The notes beneath the pieces are model-generated. The model saw nothing but the letters and a program-made list of their open reading frames with translations, was not told the origin of the DNA and searched no databases. 64,000 bases of DNA from DATHAP01 sp963762865 (GTDB taxonomy: Bacteria > Actinomycetota > Actinomycetes > JACCUZ01). The position numbers and the translations under genes are program-made. This document shows, in pieces, positions 44,392-52,950 of this stretch; position 1 is the stretch's first letter; every line of letters begins with the position of its first letter. The stretch covers positions 72,449 through 136,448 of the forward strand of contig CAVXNC010000009.1 of assembly GCA_963762865.1 (NCBI GenBank). Direction: 5' to 3'.

Positions 44392-47300
44392 ATGAGCACG
44401 GAGGCGAGGTCCGTCGAGGACCTGCGGCCCTACGTGCCCGAGCTGCTCTCCCAGTGGACCCCCAGCCACGGCGACCCCAGGCACATGCGCGTCGAGGGGT
44501 CCCTCGTCTTCGTCGACATCTCCGGCTTCACCAAGCTGACCGAACGGCTGGCCCGCAAGGGCAAGGTGGGCGCCGAGGAGATGAGCGACCTGCTCAGCGC
44601 GACCTTCTCCGCGCTGCTCGACGTCGCCCGTCTGGAGCGCGCTGACCTGCTCAAGTGGGGCGGCGACGCCGTGCTGCTCCTCTTCCGCGGCGCCGATCAC
44701 GCCGCACGCGCCGGTCGCGCCGCCTGCGACATGCGGACGACGCTGCGCACCGCCGGCCGGCTGGAGACCACCGAGGGCTCGGTCACCCTGCGGATGTCTG
44801 TCGGGATCCACAGCGGCGAGTTCGACTGCTACCTGGTCGGAGACCCGCACGTGCACCAGGAGCTGCTCGTCGTGGGGCCTGGTGTCACGACCACCGCGGT
44901 CATGGAGCAGGCGGCCTCCGCCGGCCAGGTCGTGGTGAGCCCGGAGACCGCGGCTCTGCTCCCGCCAGGCACCTGCCGCGACGGTCCGGAGCCGGGCACC
45001 CGGCTGCTGCACGCGCGGCGGATGCTCGGGGCGGCAGGCACCCTCGAGCGACGGCAGTCCCGGACGCCGCGCGCCGACGCGTCGGTCCTGGCCGGGTTCA
45101 TCCCGCCGGTGCTGCGCCAGCAGCTGCTCGCGACGCCGGGCGAGCCGGAGCACCGCAGCGTCGCGGTCGCGTTCGTGAAGTTCTCCGGCACCGACGCGCT
45201 CACCGAGAAGGCCGGCATCGAGGCCGTCGCCGACGCCCTCGACCAGTGCGTCCGCACCGTCCAGCGCGCGACCGACGACCACGGCGTGACGTTCTTCGAG
45301 ACCGACATCGACCGCGACGGCGGCAAGATCATGCTCGTCGCCGGAGCACCGCGCAGCAACGGTCACGACGAGGAGCGGATGCTGCGCACCGCCCGCCAGA
45401 TCATGGACGGGATGGCCGGGCTCCAGGAGATGACCGGCCACGCCCTGGCGTTGCGGATCGGGGTCAACCGAGGCAACGTCTTCGCCGGCGGCTTCGGCCC
45501 CGACTTCCGGCGCACCTTCTCCATCAAGGGCGACGCGGTCAACCTGGCAGCGCGCGTCATGGGCAAGGCGGGACTCGGTGAGCTGCTCGCCACGTCAGCC
45601 GCCCTGGAGCGGTCGCCGACGCAGTTCGACATCGAGCCGCTGCCGCCGTTCCTCGTCAAGGGCAAGTCGATGCCGATCCACGCCGCGAAGGTCGGCGCGG
45701 TTCGCGGGCTGCGGCGCGACCGGCAGACCGAGACACCCTTCGTCGGCCGGGAACGCGAGCTGGCCGAGCTGCGGGCCGCACTCGACTCGGCTCGTTTCGG
45801 CTCCGGCCGGCAGGTCGAGGTGATCGGCGAGCCGGGCATCGGCAAGTCGCGCCTGGTCGAGCAGGCGCTGGCCGTGGACGGTCGAACCGACGGAGCCCTC
45901 GCGGTCCACTTCGCGGCGTGCGGCGAGTACGAGTCGACGACGGCGTACTTCCCGTTCCGCCGGCTGCTCCGGGAGGTGCTCGGCCTCGGCCGTGATGCCT
46001 CGGCCGAGGACACCAGCCACCGGCTGGCCGAGGTGGTCGCGGCCGCGGCGCCGAAGCTCGGCGTGTGGCTGCCGCTGCTCGGCATCCCGCTCGGGCTCGA
46101 CCTCCCCGACACCCGCGAGACCCGCGAGCTCGACGAGCAGTTCCGCAAGGGTCGGCTCGAGGACGTCGTCGACGAGCTGCTCGCCGCCGTGCTCGGCGCG
46201 CCGGTCGTGCTGCGCATCGAGGACACCCACCTCATGGACGACGCGTCGGCCGACCTCGTCGACCGGCTCACGCGCGACATCACCAGCCGGCCGTGGGTCC
46301 TGCTGGTCACCCGGCGCGAGTTCCCGGTCGCCTACGTCCCGCGCGAGGGCGAGCACCTCGTGACCGTGCGCCCGGAGCCCCTCGCGCACGAGGCCGCGCT
46401 CGAGCTGGTCCAGGCAGCGACCGGCGACCGCGCCCTGACCCAGGACGCCCTGCGGTCGCTGGCGACCCGGGGCGGCGGCAACCCGATGTTCCTGGAGGCG
46501 TTGTCGACGGCCGCCGGCCGCGAGGGCACCGTCGAGGGACTGCCCGAGTCCGTCGAGGCCCTGGTGACCAGCCAGATCGACCGGCTGGACCCCGTGGACC
46601 GCACCGTCCTGCGCTACGCCGCGGTGCTCGGCTTCGTCCTCCACGACCTCGAGCTCCAGGACCTGCTGACCGCGCAGTTCGGCACCGGCTCCGAGTCGGA
46701 CCTCGGCCAGCGCCTGCCGCTCCTCGACGAGTTCCTCACCCGGTCCTCACCCGGACGGCTGCGCTTCCGCAACGCGCTGATGCGCGACGTCGCCTACGAG
46801 GGACTCCCCTACCGCCGCCGTCAGGTGCTGCACGACCAGGTCGGCCAGCGGCTCGAGGCCGCCGCCCCCGACCCCCGCGAGCAGAGCGAGCTGCTCTCGC
46901 TGCACTTCTTCCAGGCCGGCCGCTTCGAGCGCGCCTGGCGCTACTCCCGGGTCGCCGGCATGCGGGCTCGGAGCAAGTACGCCAACACCGAAGCCGTGGC
47001 CTTCTTCACCCGGGCCTCCGAGTCGGCCCGGCGCGTCCCCGACGTCCCGCCGCACGAGCTGGCCGAGGTCCTGGAGGCGCTGGGCGACCTCCGCTTCATC
47101 GGCGGGTCCTCGGCGGCGTGGACCGCCTACCGGCAGGCCCGGCAGCTCCGGGCCGACGATGCGGTGCAGGTCGCCCAGATCATGCTGAAGGAGGCGCGGA
47201 TCGAGGAGCGGGACGGCAAGCTCGCGCTGGCCCTGCGCAGGCTCTCGCGGGGGCTCTCGCTGCTGAGCGACGTGCCCGGCCCCGACGCCGCGGCGGCCCG

Positions 47301-48327
47301 GTCCATGCTGGCCAACCGCTACGCGTTCTGCCGCAACCGGCAGGGCCGCTACACCGACGCCCTCCGCTGGGGAGCCGTCTCCATGCAGGAGGCCCAGGAC
47401 TCCGCCGACATCCGCGCACTGGCCACCAGCTACCGGGCGATGCAGATCATCCACCTCTGGGCGGGTGTCCCCGAGGACCTCCCCTACGGGCAGCTTGCCC
47501 TGCACGCGTTCGAGGAGCTCGGCGACCTGGACGGGCAGGCGCTGAGCCTGAACAACCTCGCGGTGCGCGCCTTCTTCGAGGGACGGTGGACGGAGTCACT
47601 GGCGATGTACGACCGGGCCGCCGACAACTTCGAGCGGATCGGCGACGTCGCCCGGCTCGGCAGCACCAGCTACAACGTCGCGGACGTGCTGATCGCGCAG
47701 GGCCGGCTGGCCGAGGCCGAGCCGCTGCTGCAGAAGGCGCTCGTCGCGGCCCGCGCATCCGGCGACGAGGAGCTCGTGGCCCTGGTGGCCCGCGAGGGCG
47801 GCAAGGCATGGTCTCGCGGGGGCCGGTTCGAGGAAGGCCTGGCGTCGCTGGCCGACGCCCGGACCCGCTTCGAGGAGCTCGGCGAGGCCCAGGAAGTCGT
47901 CGACGTGGACGCCGCGATCGCGGAGAACCTCATGCTGCAGGGCGACCTCGACGACGCGATCGAGCTCGCCCAAGGCACCATGCCCCGGGCGAGGGAGGCA
48001 AGCGCCCGCATGATCCTGCCGACGCTGCACCGCATCGTCGGCTTCTGCCAGCTCCACCAGGGCCGGCTGGCGGAGGCGAAGGAGTCGCTGGAGGTCGCTC
48101 TCGAGCTGAGCTCGGGCGGTGACCTGCGGCGTGAGCACGTCAACGCGATGCTGGGCCTGGCCGAGGTGGCGCGCGCTGTCGGGGACCCCCGGGCCGACGA
48201 GCTGATGCGCGAGAGCACGGCGGCGCTCGACGAGCTGGGAGTGGTGGCCGCGACGCTGCCGGGAACGGCCCCCGCCGAGGTGCGGCTGCCCGAGCAGCAG
48301 CGGATGCAGGACCCGTTGCCCGCCTGA
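44392..48327 (+). CDS. Tandem class III nucleotide cyclase with AAA ATPase and TPR repeats
   Basis: A 1311-residue soluble signalling protein. Cyclase domain 1 (residues ~35-200) has both metal-site segments, VFVDISGFTKLTERL and LLKWGGDAVLLLF, but lacks the N-xxx-R transition-state motif. Domain 2 (~255-435) has the reverse: FVKFSGT replaces the first metal Asp, while FSIKGDAVNLAARVM supplies Asn and Arg. They may form one composite active site, as in mammalian adenylyl cyclase. Then an AAA/STAND ATPase (VGRERELAELRAAL; Walker A GEPGIGKS at ~479; Walker B VVLRIEDTHLMDD) and about ten TPR-like helices to the C-terminus. It probably makes cAMP or cGMP in response to an unknown ligand and may feed the cNMP-binding transporters 1.4-11 kb downstream. 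Confidence 0.87.
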   Translation: MSTEARSVEDLRPYVPELLSQWTPSHGDPRHMRVEGSLVFVDISGFTKLTERLARKGKVGAEEMSDLLSATFSALLDVARLERADLLKWGGDAVLLLFRGADHAARAGRAACDMRTTLRTAGRLETTEGSVTLRMSVGIHSGEFDCYLVGDPHVHQELLVVGPGVTTTAVMEQAASAGQVVVSPETAALLPPGTCRDGPEPGTRLLHARRMLGAAGTLERRQSRTPRADASVLAGFIPPVLRQQLLATPGEPEHRSVAVAFVKFSGTDALTEKAGIEAVADALDQCVRTVQRATDDHGVTFFETDIDRDGGKIMLVAGAPRSNGHDEERMLRTARQIMDGMAGLQEMTGHALALRIGVNRGNVFAGGFGPDFRRTFSIKGDAVNLAARVMGKAGLGELLATSAALERSPTQFDIEPLPPFLVKGKSMPIHAAKVGAVRGLRRDRQTETPFVGRERELAELRAALDSARFGSGRQVEVIGEPGIGKSRLVEQALAVDGRTDGALAVHFAACGEYESTTAYFPFRRLLREVLGLGRDASAEDTSHRLAEVVAAAAPKLGVWLPLLGIPLGLDLPDTRETRELDEQFRKGRLEDVVDELLAAVLGAPVVLRIEDTHLMDDASADLVDRLTRDITSRPWVLLVTRREFPVAYVPREGEHLVTVRPEPLAHEAALELVQAATGDRALTQDALRSLATRGGGNPMFLEALSTAAGREGTVEGLPESVEALVTSQIDRLDPVDRTVLRYAAVLGFVLHDLELQDLLTAQFGTGSESDLGQRLPLLDEFLTRSSPGRLRFRNALMRDVAYEGLPYRRRQVLHDQVGQRLEAAAPDPREQSELLSLHFFQAGRFERAWRYSRVAGMRARSKYANTEAVAFFTRASESARRVPDVPPHELAEVLEALGDLRFIGGSSAAWTAYRQARQLRADDAVQVAQIMLKEARIEERDGKLALALRRLSRGLSLLSDVPGPDAAAARSMLANRYAFCRNRQGRYTDALRWGAVSMQEAQDSADIRALATSYRAMQIIHLWAGVPEDLPYGQLALHAFEELGDLDGQALSLNNLAVRAFFEGRWTESLAMYDRAADNFERIGDVARLGSTSYNVADVLIAQGRLAEAEPLLQKALVAARASGDEELVALVAREGGKAWSRGGRFEEGLASLADARTRFEELGEAQEVVDVDAAIAENLMLQGDLDDAIELAQGTMPRAREASARMILPTLHRIVGFCQLHQGRLAEAKESLEVALELSSGGDLRREHVNAMLGLAEVARAVGDPRADELMRESTAALDELGVVAATLPGTAPAEVRLPEQQRMQDPLPA

Positions 48328-48334
48328 CAGCGGA

Positions 48335-48371
48335 CGGGCGGAGCAGCCACCAGAGGTGACTGCCCCGCCCG
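48335..48371. terminator. Bidirectional hairpin between convergent genes
   Basis: CGGGCGGAGCAG (48335-48346) pairs with CTGCCCCGCCCG (48360-48371) with one A-C mismatch, and the loop contains a further CACC/GGTG stem (48348-48351, 48355-48358). It lies 8 nt after the cyclase stop and 24 nt from the stop of the convergent gene, so it can terminate both. Confidence 0.75.
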
Positions 48372-48394
48372 GGAGCGCGCTGTCGCGCCAGGCG

Positions 48395-49383
48395 CTAGTG
48401 CAGCGACCTCGCGTCGTCGTTGAACAGGATGACGGTCGCCAGGTCACCGGCGTTGAACCGGGTGCTCGACCGCAGGTCGACGCAGAAGCCATCCTGAGTC
48501 CGGGTCGATGACGCCCTTCGCCGGGCACTCGGGCGCGCGCACGAACTCGCCGGTGTTGCCCTTGTCGAACAGCGGGATGTACGACGCCACGCCGCCCTGG
48601 CCGCACAGCGACTTGTCGCAGTAGAGGTCGCCGTGGCCACCTGACCCTCGGCGAGGTCGACGAAGCGTCTGAGCGACCAGGACGGTGTTGCCCTTCTTGG
48701 TCCGGCAGTCCGCCACGCCGAGGAATCCGGCGCACTCGCTGGTGGTGAGGACCACGCTGCCGGTGGCGCCGCCCGTCCACGGACAGGCTCACGCAGGTCG
48801 GGTTGTCGGCGCTCAGAACGCAGTCTTGCCGGCCGCGTCCTTGACGTTCAGGGTCTGCCCTACCGCGAGGCCGTTGGACTGGGCGGACTCGAGCGCGACG
48901 TGGACCGGAATGGTGTCGGACGCATAGCCGGAGTTCTTCGGGCCGGCCGCGGTGAGCGAGAAGTTGCTGTTGGCGGTACGCACCAATCCGGAGAGCGTGC
49001 CCGTGTCCTCACCCCTCTCGATGACGAGGACGCCGTTGACCCCGCCTCCGGAGAGCGTGACCTTGAGGTCCCCGTTCGTGACGACGAGAGGGGCCGTCCC
49101 ATCCGCCGTGCGGCTCTGGACCTCGACGTTGAACGGCAAGCCGGACCGGATCAGCCCCTCCTGGGTGCCGGGTGCTGCAGCACCCGGCAGGGTGAACTCG
49201 TCGTCGAGCACCTCGAGGATCTGCAGCTGGGCGGTGGGCGGCGGCGGGGTCGGCTTGGCGGCGTCGGCGGCGGGCCCGGCCACCACCGCGATCCCGAGCT
49301 GCCGAGGCCAGCGCCGTCACGAGCACCACGGCCCGTCGCTGCCACGTCGAAGTACCTGAAAGAGTGCTGTGTCGTCCCGACAT
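48395..49383 (-). pseudogene. Secreted Cys-containing protein, multiply frameshifted
   Basis: From ATG 49383, MSGRHSTLSGTSTWQRRAVV and LVTALASA form a signal peptide, then the frame shifts to VVAGPAADAAKPTPPPPTA, LQILEVLDDEFTLPG, LKVTLSGGGVNGVLVIERG and VGQTLNVKDAAGKTAF. After 48813 the homology-like pattern continues in other frames with VVLTTSECAGFLGVADCRTK, GDLYCDKSLCGQGGVASYIP and FNAGDLATVILFNDDARSLH, ending at 48395. Paired cysteines suggest an extracellular domain with disulfides. At least four indels; a real pseudogene or a poorly sequenced gene. No family recognised. Confidence 0.55.
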
Positions 49384-49707
49384 TTCCTCGAACTCCCGCC
49401 CCTTGCCCGTACACGTGTGCGCCCATCATGGTCGCAATCCGTTGCGCGGCAAGGGCTTTGCCATGATCCGCACGCACGGGTGACCACCCGTGACGGTCCG
49501 TCAGGACGATCGTGGGACATACCAGCGCATTGCTTCGTCATCCGCTCATCGGCGACCTGTCCACCGGTACCGTGCAGAGCGACCTCGCGGCGGAATTGCG
49601 ATCTTGTCAGCCCCGACGCAGGCAGCCATTGTGTGCCGAGCGCCCCCGCCGGGCGCGTGCAGTCTTGTGCCGTGCGACGTCGCCGTCGCGGAAGGACGAG
49701 GTGGTCC
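49384..49707. promoter_or_regulatory. Divergent intergenic region with two adjacent inverted repeats
   Basis: The 324 nt between the secreted protein and the MFS-cNMP-patatin gene hold CACGGGTG-AC-CACCCGTG at 49475-49492 and, overlapping its end, TGACGG-T-CCGTCA at 49491-49503. They are about 110 and 205 nt from the two starts and look like operators or a stem-loop. They do not match the CRP consensus TGTGA-N6-TCACA. GGACGAGG at 49693-49700 is the ribosome-binding site of the plus-strand gene. Confidence 0.5.
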
Positions 49708-52700
49708 ATGCGAGGTCGCCGGACGGGGCGGGTCACGGAGACGCGGGTGCTCCTGGTCGCGGCCTTCGGGGCGTTCCTCGCCTTCCTCGACGCGACGATC
49801 GTCAACGTCGCGTTCCCCAGCATCCGGGAGTCCTTCCCGGGGACCTCGATCGGCGACCTGTCCTGGGTCCTCAACGCCTACAACATCGTCTTCGCGGCGT
49901 TCCTGATCGTCTGCGGCCGGCTCGCCGACCTGCTCGGCCGGCGGCGGACCTTCATCGGGGGGGTCCTGCTCTTCACTCTCGCTTCGGTGCTGTGCGGAGC
50001 AGCCCCGACTGTGGGACTGCTCGTCGCAGCCCGCGTGGTGCAGGCACTGGGCGCGGCGATGCTGGTGCCCGCCTCCCTGGCACTGGTGGTCGAGGCGTTC
50101 CCGGAGAACCGGCGGACCCACGCCATCGGCCTGTGGGGCGCCACCGCGGCCGTGGCGGCCGGCCTCGGCCCGCCCATCGGCGGCGCGCTCGTGGAGCTCG
50201 GCGGCTGGCGCTGGGCGTTCTACGTCAACATCCCCTTCGGGATCGCCGCGGTGATCGCGGCCCGCCGCCAGCTCGTCGAGAGCCGGGCGCCCGGCCGCCG
50301 CCGGATGCCGGACCTCGTGGGCGCGAGCCTGCTGGCGGCCTCGCTGGCGGCCCTCACGCTGGGCATCGTCAAGGGCAACGACTGGGGCTGGGCCAGCACG
50401 GCCCTGATCGGGACGATGATCGCGGCGGTCGTGCTGGGCGGGCTCTTCGTCGTCAGCTCGAAGCGGTCGCGCTCGCCGCTGCTGGACCCGACCTTGCTGC
50501 GGATCCCGTCGTTCTCGGTGGCCAACCTGGCCACGATGATGGCCGGGCTGGGGTTCTACGCGTACCTGCTGACCAACATCCTGTGGCTGCAGTACGTGTG
50601 GGGCTACGGGGTGCTGCGCGCCGGCCTCGCGCTCGTGCCGGGCGCGCTCGTGGCCGCGGTGGTCGCTGCTGCTCTCGGCCCGGTCGCCGAGCGGCGCGGC
50701 TACCGCTGGGTCGTCGTGCCGGGCGCGCTCGTGTGGGCCGGTGCCTATGTCTGGTACCACCAGCGGGCGGGACTGACGCCCGACTTCCTCGGTGCCTGGC
50801 TGCCGGGTCAGGTCATCAGCGGCATCGGCGTCGGGGCCACGCTGCCGGTGCTCGGCAGCGCCGCGTTGGCGGCGGTCCCCGGCGGCCGCTACGCGACGGC
50901 GTCGGCTGTCGTGTCCAGCGCCCGCCAGCTCGGCGGCGTCCTCGGGATCGCGCTGCTGGTCGTCATCATCGGCGCCCCGACACCGGCCACGGCGGCCGAC
51001 GCGTTCCGCGACGGCTGGGTCCTGTCGATCGTGGCCTTCCTGGTCGTCGCCGTCGTGTCGCTGCCACTCGGTCGGCTCGGCCACTCCGAAGCCGCACCGA
51101 CCGAGGACGACCTCGACCAGCCCGTCGTGCACCTCCCCACCCGCCGGCCGATGCCCGAGCCGGTGCGCGCCGGTCAGGTCGCCGGCATCGAGGACGTCCC
51201 GCTCTTCGCTGCCCTCGGAGCTGCTGCCCGCGCCCGGCTGGACCGCGTCGCCACCGAGCGGCTCGTCCAGGGCGGCGAGTGGCTGATGAGGGAGGGCGAC
51301 GCGCCGGGGTCGGTCTACGTCGTGCGGTCCGGCCGGCTCGAGGCCTGGATCGACGGCACCGTCGTCCGGGAGCTCGGCCCCGGCACCGTGATCGGCGAGA
51401 TCGCGGTGCTGACCGGCGAGCCCCGCTCCGCCGCGATCCGAGCGCGCCGGGACTCGACCTTGCTCGAGGTCCGCCGCGAGGACTTCGCAGACCTCATCGA
51501 CACCGACCCGGGCGCGACCCGCGTGATCGTCACCCAGCTCGCGGAGCGGCTGCGGGTGGCCGGGCCGGCACCCGGGGAGCCCGCGGCGACCCCGCGCGTC
51601 GTCGCGGTCGTAGCCGCCCGCCGCGGCGCGCCGGCCGCAGCCGTTGCGGCCGCCATCGTCGAGGGACTCGGCGCACACCTGTCGGTGGCCGCCCCCGGCC
51701 GGGTCGACGCCGCCGGGCTCGCCCGGGCCGAGGCGGCGCACGACCGGGTGGTGCTCGTCTCCGACGACCCGGACGACGACGACGGGTGGTCCGACCGGTG
51801 CCTGCGCCAGGCCGACCAGGTCGTCGTGGTGGCCGACTCCACGGCCGCCCCGGTGCCGCTGCGCTTCGGTGACGAGCCGCACGCCCAGCCCGACGTGGTG
51901 CTGGTGGGGCCGCGGCCGGAGCGGGCGACGGTCACCGGCTGGACCGTCATCGCCGACGCCTGGCAGGTGACCACGGTCGAGCCCGGCGACGGTCGGCTGC
52001 GCGAAGGGCTGCGGCCGCTCGTCGCACGTATCGCCGGGCGGTCCCTCGGGCTGGCCCTGGCCGGTGGCGGTGCCCGCGCGTTCGCTCACGTGGGCGTCAT
52101 CCGCGAGCTGGAGGAGGCCGGGCTGCACGTCGACCGCATCACCGGCTGCAGCATCGGCGCAGTCGTGGCGGCGACCTACGCGGTCGGTCGGACCGGCGAG
52201 GAGCTCGAGGCCGCCTGCTATGACGAGTTCGTGCGTCGGCAGCCATTCGGCGACTACACCTTCCCCTCGAAGTCGCTCGCCAAGGGCCGACGCACGCACG
52301 AAGGACTGATCCGCGCCATCGGGGCGGAGACCACCTTCGAGGAGCTGCCGCGGCAGTTCTCCTGCATCAGCACCGACCTCGTGTCGCGGACCCGGCAGAC
52401 GCACCGACGCGGGACCCTGGTCGACGCGGTGCTGGCGTCCGTCCGGCTGCCGGTCCTCTTCCCGCCGATCCCGGACGGGCAGCGGCTGCTCGTGGACGGG
52501 GGGGTCCTCGACAACCTGCCCGTCGACCTGCTCACCGCACGCAGCGAGGGCCCGGTCCTCGCCGTCAACATCGCGATGGGCGGCAGCACGCGGCCGCGGC
52601 GGCCCGCGGTCGGCGCCGCTGGCACGCCGGCACCTCCCCCGCGACCGGCCCGGGTCCCTGCCCTCGGCGAGACCCTGCTGCGCACGATGATGATCGGCAG

Positions 52701-52950
52701 CGGCGGCGCGGTGGCCGCGGCGCGCGGCCGGGGTGCCATGGTGGTCACGCCACCGACCCTGGGGGTCGGCCTGCTCGAGTTCCACCAGTTCGACCGGATG
52801 GTGCTGGCGGGCCGCCTCGCTGCGCGGGCGCTGCTCGAGGCCATGGCCGCCGACACCGACAACGCAGGTGTCTGGCCGGTTCTCCAGGTGCAGCTCCCTG
52901 CGCAGGTCGCGCTCCCGGACGTACGGGAAACCCTCTCCCCGTCGCCGTGA
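49708..52950 (+). CDS. MFS transporter - cNMP-binding - patatin phospholipase fusion
   Basis: 1080 residues. Residues ~12-465 form a 14-helix DHA2-type MFS carrier (FLAFLDATIVNVAFPSIRE; GRLADLLGRRRTFIGG; GWRWAFYVNIPFGIAAV). Residues ~495-600 form a cyclic-nucleotide-binding domain with phosphate-binding cassette VIGEIAVLTGEPRSAAI. After a ~170-residue Rossmann-like linker, a patatin domain (~777-960) has oxyanion loop GGGARAF, nucleophile GCSIGA at ~812 and VDGGVLDNLP Asp at ~929. All catalytic residues are present. ATG 49708 is preceded by GGACGAGG; upstream frame is open but unconserved. The architecture matches what I recall of mycobacterial Rv3239c and Rv3728. Likely a cNMP-gated inner-membrane transporter/lipase. 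Confidence 0.88.
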   Translation: MRGRRTGRVTETRVLLVAAFGAFLAFLDATIVNVAFPSIRESFPGTSIGDLSWVLNAYNIVFAAFLIVCGRLADLLGRRRTFIGGVLLFTLASVLCGAAPTVGLLVAARVVQALGAAMLVPASLALVVEAFPENRRTHAIGLWGATAAVAAGLGPPIGGALVELGGWRWAFYVNIPFGIAAVIAARRQLVESRAPGRRRMPDLVGASLLAASLAALTLGIVKGNDWGWASTALIGTMIAAVVLGGLFVVSSKRSRSPLLDPTLLRIPSFSVANLATMMAGLGFYAYLLTNILWLQYVWGYGVLRAGLALVPGALVAAVVAAALGPVAERRGYRWVVVPGALVWAGAYVWYHQRAGLTPDFLGAWLPGQVISGIGVGATLPVLGSAALAAVPGGRYATASAVVSSARQLGGVLGIALLVVIIGAPTPATAADAFRDGWVLSIVAFLVVAVVSLPLGRLGHSEAAPTEDDLDQPVVHLPTRRPMPEPVRAGQVAGIEDVPLFAALGAAARARLDRVATERLVQGGEWLMREGDAPGSVYVVRSGRLEAWIDGTVVRELGPGTVIGEIAVLTGEPRSAAIRARRDSTLLEVRREDFADLIDTDPGATRVIVTQLAERLRVAGPAPGEPAATPRVVAVVAARRGAPAAAVAAAIVEGLGAHLSVAAPGRVDAAGLARAEAAHDRVVLVSDDPDDDDGWSDRCLRQADQVVVVADSTAAPVPLRFGDEPHAQPDVVLVGPRPERATVTGWTVIADAWQVTTVEPGDGRLREGLRPLVARIAGRSLGLALAGGGARAFAHVGVIRELEEAGLHVDRITGCSIGAVVAATYAVGRTGEELEAACYDEFVRRQPFGDYTFPSKSLAKGRRTHEGLIRAIGAETTFEELPRQFSCISTDLVSRTRQTHRRGTLVDAVLASVRLPVLFPPIPDGQRLLVDGGVLDNLPVDLLTARSEGPVLAVNIAMGGSTRPRRPAVGAAGTPAPPPRPARVPALGETLLRTMMIGSGGAVAAARGRGAMVVTPPTLGVGLLEFHQFDRMVLAGRLAARALLEAMAADTDNAGVWPVLQVQLPAQVALPDVRETLSPSP

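Noticed and set aside
49384..49707. CRP/cAMP-binding site upstream of the cNMP module
   Set aside because: Symmetric repeats exist but none resembles TGTGA-N6-TCACA.
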